Below, piece by piece: positions 1 to 5,903 of a stretch of 8,349 nucleotides of DNA. A program made the position numbers and the translations under genes. Each line of letters begins with the position of its first letter. The stretch's first letter is position 1. Source of the stretch: CAYNFQ01 sp964396715 (lineage in GTDB: Bacteria > Patescibacteriota > Microgenomatia > Daviesbacterales > UBA10151); NCBI GenBank assembly GCA_964396715.1, contig CAYNFQ010000022.1:1-8349 (forward strand). Direction: 5' to 3'. A model generated the notes under the pieces. That model ran no database searches, had not been told where the DNA came from, and worked only from the letters and a program-made list of their open reading frames with translations.

Positions 1-685
1 CTGGTAATTTACTTGTTTTTGCTTCATGGATTGCTTGGCGTATCGAATATCTTGCATAAGTTCCAAACCTAGCTCCACCAGAAGGATCATATCGTTCTGC
101 AGCTCTCCTCAATCCGCTATTACCTTCTTGAATTAAATCTAAGGCGTCAGGAGATTGAAGAAAAAGATGTTTTCTAACCTCTGCAACTACAAGGCGTAGA
201 TTGCATTTCAAAACAACATCCAGCAAAGATTGAGATTCTGCAAATACAGCTGCCATTTTATCTCTTTCTTCTTCTTTAGTATTTGCCACAAATCCTTCTG
301 TTAATTCTTCAATCGGCCTGCCGTTTCTTAAAGCCTCGAATAAAGTTTGTTCTTGTATTTTATCCAAAATAGGATAACGACGAATTTCCCGTAAATAAAT
401 ATCTAATTCTGTTTCATTTTGAGCATCTCTGGGGGATACTGTAGCTGAAAAAACAACAGTGCCACGCGATTGTTCTGGTCTTTGTGATATCTGCTTGCTA
501 TGTGAAGGGGGGCTGTCCGCTGATTTAACCTGTCTAACTACTCCTGGTATTACATCTTCTAAAGCAGTAATCTGATATTTTGGTATATTAACTATGGGAA
601 CCGGTATTTCAGATATCCTTATCTGATTTATTGGTAGTGTACTTATAGCGGATTCAGTTTCGTGATTTTGCCTTTCCCTTTCCAT
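1..685 (-). CDS. Sigma-70-family RNA polymerase sigma factor, N-terminal 228 residues (3' end outside window)
   Basis: Reading from the ATG at 685 to the left edge is open for 228 codons. Residues 1-90 are polar and probably disordered, with no recognisable region 1.1. Residues 93-121 fit sigma region 1.2 (DIYLREIRRYPIL). Residues 161-220 are regions 2.1-2.4: NLRLVV (162-167), the core-polymerase-binding LDLIQEGN (182-189), and FGTYARYSIRQAI (207-219). This would direct RNA polymerase to promoters in the cytoplasm. The -10 contacts R216/Q217 (E. coli R436/Q437) and the melting residues F207, T209 and Y210 are kept. The tryptophan pair W433/W434 of housekeeping sigmas is Tyr213/Ser214, and Y425 is Ala205. 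It is therefore more likely an alternative or second sigma than the main RpoD, though that is inference. Regions 3 and 4 lie beyond the edge. The start sits 26 nt after the sortase stop, with only a weak AGAAG upstream. Confidence 0.9.
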   Translation of the reverse strand, partial: MERERQNHETESAISTLPINQIRISEIPVPIVNIPKYQITALEDVIPGVVRQVKSADSPPSHSKQISQRPEQSRGTVVFSATVSPRDAQNETELDIYLREIRRYPILDKIQEQTLFEALRNGRPIEELTEGFVANTKEEERDKMAAVFAESQSLLDVVLKCNLRLVVAEVRKHLFLQSPDALDLIQEGNSGLRRAAERYDPSGGARFGTYARYSIRQAIHEAKTSKLP

Positions 686-710
686 ACTTAAACTTCTAAT
701 ACTAAATGAA

Positions 711-719
711 ATTATAGCA
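711..719 (-). promoter_or_regulatory. Extended -10 promoter for the sigma factor gene
   Basis: The minus strand reads TGCTATAAT, a perfect extended -10 (TGnTATAAT). It overlaps the last two codons and stop of the sortase gene. No good -35 lies 16-18 bp upstream, as expected for an extended -10 promoter. The predicted start is near 704, giving a leader of about 20 nt before the ATG at 685. The sigma gene could thus be transcribed independently of the sortase operon. Seen by motif only. Confidence 0.5.
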
Positions 720-1344
720 TTTTTCCTAAAACCACCAGTCTTTTAAAGTTTAAGCCCGGGGGAACACAGGTCATCAAAGAGATAAATCTGTTCAAAGAGT
801 CTGGGGCAGATATGACAGACAAATCAGAAGGATCAACGACTTTTAATTCAACTACCTGATAAATATATTTGGTATTATTTGCTTCCACGATAATTTTATC
901 TCCCTTTTGCAGATCCTGCAGCCTGCCAAAAATGGCGTTTTTAAAACCAAACAAAGGACTTAAGGCAGAATGTCCTGAGATAAAAACATTGCCCTTTTCC
1001 CCGGGCAGAGCAGATCCCGGCAGATGCACCAACCCTTTTGACAGCTCGTTGCTGTCCACCAAAACTTGGGCCTGATCAATTTTAAGGCCGGGGATGGTTA
1101 AACTGAACTTAACATAAGGGGCTTTGGTTTCACGCAACAGAGTAGAAACAATTGCCGGAAAATTATCTTTATTCTGAATGGACACGCCTAAAATCTGTGC
1201 ATCTTGACCCTTTTTTGGGCTAATCAGCAGATCATTACTCTGATTTTGCCTGATTTCCCAAAGTTGAAAAGAAATAATCGGCAAAATTACTTGTGCCAGT
1301 AAAAAGATCCCTATTGAGAGTAGCCCTAAGGAGATCAGTTTCAT
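712..1344 (-). CDS. Membrane-anchored sortase (class D/E-like transpeptidase)
   Basis: This 210-residue protein has one N-terminal membrane segment (residues about 4-26) and an extracytoplasmic sortase fold. Sortases cleave a C-terminal sorting signal at a Thr-Gly-type bond through an active-site cysteine and join the protein to a cell-surface amine. The visible catalytic triad is His125 (in ISGHS), Cys193 (in LMTC) and Arg202 (in FKRLVV), in the right order and spacing. Length is normal for a complete class D/E enzyme. The class call is tentative. The ATG overlaps the TGA of the upstream gene as ATGA, with AGGA six bases before it, so translation is probably coupled. No LPXTG-type substrate is encoded in the window, so its target is unknown. 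Confidence 0.92.
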   Translation of the reverse strand: MKLISLGLLSIGIFLLAQVILPIISFQLWEIRQNQSNDLLISPKKGQDAQILGVSIQNKDNFPAIVSTLLRETKAPYVKFSLTIPGLKIDQAQVLVDSNELSKGLVHLPGSALPGEKGNVFISGHSALSPLFGFKNAIFGRLQDLQKGDKIIVEANNTKYIYQVVELKVVDPSDLSVISAPDSLNRFISLMTCVPPGLNFKRLVVLGKML

Positions 1345-3560
1345 TTCAATCCTACCTCAATTTTGATATTTTGACTGATGATGGGAATTCTTTGCAAAAG
1401 GGACGGCAAGTTAGGTTTAATTCTGATCTCAGATCCCAAGACATTTTCCATTTGTTTCAACTGCTCTGCCACCTCAGCAGGACTTTTACCCCGGATTTGT
1501 TTCTTAATCTGCTCAGTATCAATTTTTGGCACCAGTTTTGCTTTAAAACGGGCCAGAAATATCAGCTTGCCATCCTTTTCCAGCTTGGATACGTCAGACT
1601 GTGTTTCTGTTTCAGACAGGTTTAACTCAAACCCTTGGGGCACTTGAGTATCCACCAGTTTTGACACAATCAGCCTCAAATCTTTTTCCTCAAAAGCAGT
1701 CCCCCTGTACCTTAAGTTTAAGTTCAGGGAAAATTCGGAGGCCTGATCACCGATATTTTTACTATAGCTTTTTTTGATAACTTCCTCTGCTAAAGCCTCT
1801 TCCAAAATCTTTTTATCCGGTAATTTTTCCTGAAGTTTTTGCTGCGCCTGTCTTCGCAATTCCGATGCCAAAGATGCCAACAGTCTCTTTTGGTCAGTAT
1901 CCGACACAACACTGACTTCTCTTGATGTACCTCCGGAAAAATTGCCTTCTGATTTTGCTACTATTTGAGAAGTTGGAATATTGGGAAATGTTAAATTAGT
2001 GCCTGATGGCAGATTACCATCAGCCCCAACCTGTATTGCAGTTACTTCAACATTTTTTGTACTTTTGGAATCCGCATCCGATGGTGTTGCCGAAACTGAA
2101 GCAGTATTATCCAGGGTAAACTTCAAACCATCCGCAGTTGTTAAAGTTGTGCCTTTAGAAAAACTTCGACCCTCATCAGTATTATTAATAATTTTTACTG
2201 TACCTCTGGCAGCATCTCCTACTTGTTTCTTGCCTGTTGTGCTATCCTTGGCAGAACCGGCAACCTCTGTATCCACAATTTGCCCCGGGATGATTTTCCC
2301 CGCCTCATCCACCTCCTTTCGCGTCGGATCAGCTGTCACTTGAGTATCTTTCTCTAAAACCCTTGGTTCAACAAAGATCTTTATTTCCGCCTTTGGTAAA
2401 AACAAAACTGCCCCGATAACAATTGCCAATGCTCCGATTACTCCCAAAATCACAGTCAAATTTAAAAAGGAAGTTTTTGGGAAAAACTTTCCAGGGTGAA
2501 ACCACCTTTTCTTTGGTAAAGCAGGGGTAGCTTCTTTATTAAAATCATCAACCTCCAAAAGATTAGACTGCTCAGGAAGCGCAAGCTCCTGCTGGTCTGT
2601 TTCCTCATCCTGCGGCAGACTATCTTTGAATCCTCTCTTATCCATAGCCTCAGCAGAGGAGGCTTCCTCTTGCTCCTGCTCTCCCTCCGACACGTCTCCA
2701 ACCACAAAGCCAAAATCTTCCCCCTTTTCAATTTCTTCCTCTTTCTGCTCCTCTTCAATAATTTTAGATTTGGCTGCAGTTTGTTTTACAGGAGCTTCCT
2801 TATAATAAACAGCGCTATTAAGCTCTGTGGCGCCTGCCAGACAGACGCTTTTTATTTCAACCTCATCACTCAAAATATCAATCTTGGGAAGATGCAGAAA
2901 ATTTAAGTTAGACATCCAGGGAAAAGATAACAGCTGGTTTTTTAACTGTCCCAGCTCCTGCTGATCCAATCCGTAAATCAAAATTTTTGAGGGGAGGGTT
3001 TCCACTGCGGTAAAAGCCAACAGGGCCTTTTCTATATCCGTACCGCTTGAGTCTCCTCTAACGATAATTTTTACCCCGTCCAGTTTTCCGGCCCGCACCA
3101 CCGTCACGGTCAAATGATGTATCTCAAAACCCACCAAAATTGCAGTGGTGGGAACTCCCTCTCTCTTTTCCAGCAGGTGGATAACGGCATTTGAGGAAGA
3201 AACATAAGCCAGAGGAGAAAGTTCCAGCTCTTTCACCAGATCCCTTAACAGCTTTAAGTGATCATCCTTTAAATTATCATCCACCAACCAGGAGTTGGGT
3301 ACCCCGAAAAGAATTTTCTGCGGTTCAATCTCGCTGATCCCCAACACTGCATCTAATAGCCGGTCGGTTGTAGCAATAATCTCGGATTGGGAAGAATAAG
3401 AATCGGATGCAGTTTGAAGAATTTTTAATTCTTTATTATCTATAGCCCAAAGAGCGGCTGTTAATTTTTCCAGTCCAATATTGAGTGCAAAAAAGTATTC
3501 AATAACTTCTTCTTTTTTATAAGTCGGCAGAAAGGCAGCAAGTTTATCTATAAAACCCAT
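1341..3560 (-). CDS. Fusion membrane protein: degenerate PilM/FtsA-like domain, acidic linker, one TM helix, baseplate-J-like outer region
   Basis: The 739-residue protein has four parts. Residues 1-250 resemble the actin-like ATPase fold of PilM/FtsA: ALNIGLEKLTAAL (25-37) at the phosphate-1 position, VPNSW (87-91), TAILVGFEIHHLTVTVV (139-155) at phosphate 2, GDSSGTDIEKALLAF (169-183), and KILIYG (192-197). The usual Asp of the first motif is Asn26 and the second lacks DxGG, so nucleotide hydrolysis is doubtful. Residues 263-345 are a strongly acidic, probably disordered linker. Basic residues (350-362) precede the one TM helix (366-388), placing the N-terminus inside. Residues 390-739 lie outside: a beta-rich part (GTVKIINN at 453-460, GNLPSGTNLTF at 515-525) like the baseplate-J-like domains of CPR proteins, then helical segments. 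No LPXTG motif or second TM is present. No Shine-Dalgarno precedes the ATG. The role is unknown; a pilus-like or envelope scaffold is possible. Confidence 0.85.
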   Translation of the reverse strand: MGFIDKLAAFLPTYKKEEVIEYFFALNIGLEKLTAALWAIDNKELKILQTASDSYSSQSEIIATTDRLLDAVLGISEIEPQKILFGVPNSWLVDDNLKDDHLKLLRDLVKELELSPLAYVSSSNAVIHLLEKREGVPTTAILVGFEIHHLTVTVVRAGKLDGVKIIVRGDSSGTDIEKALLAFTAVETLPSKILIYGLDQQELGQLKNQLLSFPWMSNLNFLHLPKIDILSDEVEIKSVCLAGATELNSAVYYKEAPVKQTAAKSKIIEEEQKEEEIEKGEDFGFVVGDVSEGEQEQEEASSAEAMDKRGFKDSLPQDEETDQQELALPEQSNLLEVDDFNKEATPALPKKRWFHPGKFFPKTSFLNLTVILGVIGALAIVIGAVLFLPKAEIKIFVEPRVLEKDTQVTADPTRKEVDEAGKIIPGQIVDTEVAGSAKDSTTGKKQVGDAARGTVKIINNTDEGRSFSKGTTLTTADGLKFTLDNTASVSATPSDADSKSTKNVEVTAIQVGADGNLPSGTNLTFPNIPTSQIVAKSEGNFSGGTSREVSVVSDTDQKRLLASLASELRRQAQQKLQEKLPDKKILEEALAEEVIKKSYSKNIGDQASEFSLNLNLRYRGTAFEEKDLRLIVSKLVDTQVPQGFELNLSETETQSDVSKLEKDGKLIFLARFKAKLVPKIDTEQIKKQIRGKSPAEVAEQLKQMENVLGSEIRIKPNLPSLLQRIPIISQNIKIEVGLK

Positions 3561-3569
3561 ATTAAAATT

Positions 3570-3584
3570 GCTTGTTAAACAAGC
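3570..3584. promoter_or_regulatory. 15-bp palindrome, candidate operator of the surface operon
   Basis: GCTTGTTAAACAAGC is a perfect dyad (7+1+7). It covers about +3 to +17 of the predicted transcript and lies 10 bp before the ATG of the 739-residue membrane protein. A one-base loop is too tight for an RNA hairpin, so a DNA site for a dimeric repressor is the better reading. No regulator is identified. Confidence 0.4.
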
Positions 3585-3592
3585 CTTGTGAA

Positions 3593-3621
3593 TTTATAAC
3601 TAACGTACATCAATTTATGAA
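3593..3621 (-). promoter_or_regulatory. Promoter of the surface-protein/sortase operon
   Basis: On the minus strand, TTCATA (3616-3621) is followed by a 17-bp spacer and TATAAA (3593-3598). Initiation is predicted near 3586, giving a leader of about 26 nt. A second candidate lies upstream: TTGGAC (3641-3646), 17 bp, TATTCA (3618-3623). One arm of the 13-bp inverted repeat overlaps the -10 and spacer of the first, and the other arm fills the spacer of the second. Confidence 0.45.
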
Positions 3622-3640
3622 TAATTTTACGTTAGTTATA
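3595..3640. repeat. Perfect 13-bp inverted repeat with 20-bp spacing
   Basis: TATAACTAACGTA (3595-3607) is exactly reversed and complemented at 3628-3640. Arm centres are 33 bp apart, about three helical turns, so both would face the same side of the DNA. They bracket the predicted -35 at 3616-3621. The repeat could bind a regulator or form a long-loop hairpin behind alaS. No T-run follows on either side, so it is not a standard intrinsic terminator. Confidence 0.7.
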
Positions 3641-3642
3641 GT

Positions 3643-3682
3643 CCAATCGCACAATATTGTTTGCATTTTCAAATACGATTGG
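3643..3682. repeat. 7-bp inverted repeat enclosing a 10-bp palindrome
   Basis: CCAATCG (3643-3649) pairs with CGATTGG (3676-3682) across 26 bases that include the perfect palindrome ACAATATTGT (3651-3660). It lies 25 bp past the alaS stop and beside the 13-bp inverted repeat. It could form an RNA structure in the alaS 3' end or be part of a regulatory site. No T-run follows it. Confidence 0.4.
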
Positions 3683-3706
3683 TATATCTTAACACAATTT
3701 CCCCTC

Positions 3707-5551
3707 TTACTCTATCAGAGCACGTATTCTTCTAATACCAGAAGAGACTGCTTCTTCTTTAATAATTTTAATTTTACCTATTTTACCTGTATGTTCCACA
3801 TGTGGTCCTCCGCAAAACTCCAGAGAATAATATCCACCTCTGTCTCTTTGGTCTTTGGCATCCGGATCCAGATTAAATCCAGGACCCACTCCATAAATGG
3901 AAACTTTCATAGCATATTTTTCATCAAAAAGACCAATGGCATTCATTTCTTTGGCTTTTTTCAGATCCACTATCATATGATCCACCTTTAAATCCTGCTT
4001 AATTCTTTCATTAATAATATCCTGCACTTTTTTAATTTCTTCATCTGTCATTTTTTTATCATAAGAAAAATCAAAACGCAGTCTTTCAGAAGTTATATTA
4101 GAACCCTTTTGGAAAACTTGTGGGCCTAACACATCCCTTAAAGCCTGGTGTAAAAGATGGGTGGCTGTATGATATTTGGTAACTATCTCAGAGTGATCGG
4201 CCAGTCCCCCTTTAAATATTCCTGCTGATGAAGTTCTGGAAAGTTCTCTATGCTTTTCAAACTCTGCCTTAAACTGTGCGCGATCAATTTCTTGTCCTTT
4301 TTGTCTAAATAACTCCTCAGTCACTTCATATGGAAATCCAAAAGTTTGATATAAATCAAATGCCCTTTTCCCATCAATTTTTTCAATCTTCTCAACTTCT
4401 TTAAGCCCGTTTGCCAAAGTCTTGGCAAATCTGAAAACTTCTGTAGAAATTACATCAGCAATAATCCGTTTGTCTTTTTCTGAATTTAAATAGATTCCAT
4501 CATAAATACTTAATATTGCATCACAAACTTCTACTATATCCTGTCCATCAATTATTTTTTCTAATTTTCTCATCTTCACCACTGAACGTCTGATCAACCT
4601 TCTTAAAACATATCCCTGTAACTTATTAGAAGGCTCCACTCCCTGCACTACCAAAAATGTGGCAGCTTTTAAATGATCAGCTATCACTCTAAAGGGTTCC
4701 GGATTTTCATTATATTTTTTACCGGTTGCTTGTTCGATTATTCGAATAATTGGTATATATGAGTCTGTTTGAAATACATCAGCAGTACCCAAAGTAGCCG
4801 CTGTTAATCTTTCTAAACCCCCGCCAAAGTCTACATTTTTATTTGGTAATTCTTTTAAAGAGCCATCTTTTTTTTGATATTGAATAAAAACAGAGTTGCC
4901 AATTTCCAAAAACCTGCCGCAATTACAATTAGGGTGGCATTCTTTGCCATACCTTTCATTATGTGGAGTACCAAAATCATAAAACACCTCAGAATCTGGA
5001 CCGCCAATTTCTCCCTCTGGCATTTTGTCCGGAGTACCCGAACGAGACCACCAGTTTTTATCTACTCCATAAAAATAAATATGGTCTTCAGATACTCCTA
5101 GACTTTTGTATATTCCATAAGTTTCATTATCTTTTGGAACTGAGTTATCCTCTATAGTCCCAAGCGAAGCCGAGGGATCAAAAACAGATACGTATAATTT
5201 TTCTTTAGAAAGATTTAACTCTTTTGTTAAAAATTCGAAGAACCAAGGAATTTGTTCTTCTTTAAAATAATCTCCTAATGACCAATTTCCTAACATTTCA
5301 AAAAATGTGGTATGTCTGTTATCCCCAACCTCTTCAATATCTTCTGCCCTAAAAGAAGGCTGGGAATTAACTAATCTTTTTCCTTCCGGATGCTCTTGGC
5401 CAAGTAAATATGGAACTAAAGGCTGCATGCCGGAGGAGGTAAAAAGAGTAGTTGGGTCATTTTCCGGAACAAGCTTTGCCGGCGCAATTTCCTTATGTCC
5501 TCTACCAACAAAAAACTTAATATACTTATCCCTGATATCTTTGGAACCCAT
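3707..5551 (-). CDS. alaS: Alanyl-tRNA synthetase lacking the C-terminal C-Ala domain
   Basis: AlaRS charges tRNA-Ala with alanine in the cytoplasm and hydrolyses misacylated Ser- or Gly-tRNA-Ala. The class II catalytic core is clear: motif 2 region RAEDIEEVGDNRHTTFFEML (68-87) continuing to GDYFK (93-97), and motif 3 GGGLERL (243-249). The tRNA-recognition helices follow (about 285-440). The editing domain keeps its zinc/catalytic ligands His461 and His465 (HTATH) and Cys580 and His584 (CGGPH). The protein stops at residue 614, just after SSGIRRIRALIE; usual bacterial AlaRS is about 870 residues, so the C-Ala (DHHA1-like) domain is missing. A natural TAA ends it and the next coding region lies 146 bp on in another family, so this looks like a genuine short form, not a frameshift. 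A Cys/His cluster, ECHPNCNCGRF (204-214), sits inside the catalytic core. Only 17 nt separate it from the upstream gene and there is no Shine-Dalgarno. Confidence 0.97.
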   Translation of the reverse strand: MGSKDIRDKYIKFFVGRGHKEIAPAKLVPENDPTTLFTSSGMQPLVPYLLGQEHPEGKRLVNSQPSFRAEDIEEVGDNRHTTFFEMLGNWSLGDYFKEEQIPWFFEFLTKELNLSKEKLYVSVFDPSASLGTIEDNSVPKDNETYGIYKSLGVSEDHIYFYGVDKNWWSRSGTPDKMPEGEIGGPDSEVFYDFGTPHNERYGKECHPNCNCGRFLEIGNSVFIQYQKKDGSLKELPNKNVDFGGGLERLTAATLGTADVFQTDSYIPIIRIIEQATGKKYNENPEPFRVIADHLKAATFLVVQGVEPSNKLQGYVLRRLIRRSVVKMRKLEKIIDGQDIVEVCDAILSIYDGIYLNSEKDKRIIADVISTEVFRFAKTLANGLKEVEKIEKIDGKRAFDLYQTFGFPYEVTEELFRQKGQEIDRAQFKAEFEKHRELSRTSSAGIFKGGLADHSEIVTKYHTATHLLHQALRDVLGPQVFQKGSNITSERLRFDFSYDKKMTDEEIKKVQDIINERIKQDLKVDHMIVDLKKAKEMNAIGLFDEKYAMKVSIYGVGPGFNLDPDAKDQRDRGGYYSLEFCGGPHVEHTGKIGKIKIIKEEAVSSGIRRIRALIE

Positions 5552-5557
5552 GAAGCT

Positions 5558-5563
5558 AGTATA
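5558..5563 (-). promoter_or_regulatory. -10-like box 6 nt before the alaS start
   Basis: The minus strand reads TATACT, then six bases (AGCTTC), then the alaS ATG. Initiation at the usual distance would fall on the A of the ATG, giving a leaderless mRNA. The -35 position (TACAAA, 17-bp spacer) is weak. The spacing matches that of the two genes upstream. Confidence 0.35.
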
Positions 5564-5568
5564 ACGTA

Positions 5569-5859
5569 CTAAAGGACTTTTTTGTAGAATCTTTTGGGTT
5601 TTGGTTTAGACTGTTTTTTAACAAGGTTGCTGAGCGCCAAAACACCACTATTGATTGATGACGTCAGTGCATTTGACACAGCTCCCACAGGTTTTTCAAT
5701 ATCTTCTGCCAAATCCTCACCTGTTTTCAAGACTTTATTTAGCTTATCCAAAGCTTTTTTTAAATCCCTTAAAATAAAAAACACCTGAAAACCGGTGATA
5801 GCCAAAAATATAGACAGAAGGAGTATTAAAAATATTAAAGCCGCTTGCAGTAAATCCAT
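5569..5859 (-). CDS. Small single-helix membrane protein, DUF948/YtxH-like architecture
   Basis: This 96-residue protein has a strong hydrophobic helix at residues 6-30. A charged helical stretch, RDLKKALDKLNKVLKTGEDL (31-50), follows, then a mixed amphipathic part and a basic tail (KKQSKPKPKRFYKK, 81-94). That layout resembles the small DUF948/YtxH group of membrane-tethered helical proteins, whose roles are poorly known. The similarity is architectural, not a firm family match. The open frame reaches back to a TTG at 5901. The ATG at 5859 is preferred because the membrane helix then starts normally, a TATATT box lies exactly 6 nt before it, and the longer form would be read through a tandem repeat. 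It sits 43 nt after the RodZ-like gene and 17 nt before alaS. A structural envelope role beside RodZ is a guess. Confidence 0.75.
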   Translation of the reverse strand: MDLLQAALIFLILLLSIFLAITGFQVFFILRDLKKALDKLNKVLKTGEDLAEDIEKPVGAVSNALTSSINSGVLALSNLVKKQSKPKPKRFYKKVL

Positions 5860-5865
5860 GGGTTT

Positions 5866-5871
5866 AATATA
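5866..5871 (-). promoter_or_regulatory. -10-like box 6 nt before the small membrane protein gene
   Basis: TATATT on the minus strand is followed by AAACCC and then ATG, the spacing expected of a leaderless transcript. A poor -35 (TTGTGC, 17-bp spacer) falls within the heptamer repeat at 5876-5903. No Shine-Dalgarno is present. Confidence 0.3.
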
Positions 5872-5875
5872 GAGT

Positions 5876-5903
5876 AACAAGTGACAAGGCACAAGTAACA
5901 AGT
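5876..5903. repeat. Four tandem 7-bp repeats, consensus NACAAGK
   Basis: The plus strand reads AACAAGT, GACAAGG, CACAAGT, AACAAGT with no gaps. The array starts at the stop codon of the RodZ-like gene and fills most of the 43-bp spacer before the small membrane protein gene. It could be a microsatellite, a dispersed short repeat, or stacked binding sites. A 7-bp period does not keep sites on one DNA face. Confidence 0.75.

Noticed and set aside
1341..1343. TGA recoded as an amino acid (code 25, as in some CPR lineages)
   Set aside because: Here TGA ends the protein and forms the ATGA overlap with the sortase start, and other genes read cleanly under the standard code.
1990..2020. LPSGT (residues 517-521 of the 739-residue protein) as a sortase signal
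   Set aside because: It is internal, not LPXTG, and is followed by neither a hydrophobic segment nor a basic tail.
1981..2343. A 120-codon plus-strand open frame
   Set aside because: It lies wholly opposite the well-supported outer region of the membrane protein and has no family motif or promoter.
2462..2758. A 98-codon basic open frame on the minus strand
   Set aside because: It is an out-of-frame reading of the acidic linker (GAA/GAG-rich) of the 739-residue protein, which gives Arg/Lys-rich nonsense.
3595..3640. Intrinsic terminator of alaS
   Set aside because: The stem is AT-rich with a 20-nt loop and no T-run follows on the minus strand; promoter-like boxes overlap it, so a regulatory repeat fits better.
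5860..5901. Longer N-terminus of the small membrane protein from the TTG at 5901
   Set aside because: The extra 14 residues would be read partly through the heptamer repeat and lack a ribosome binding site; the ATG at 5859 places the membrane helix normally.
5876..5903. CRISPR-like array
   Set aside because: Units are 7 bp, contiguous and without spacers; no cas gene is nearby.
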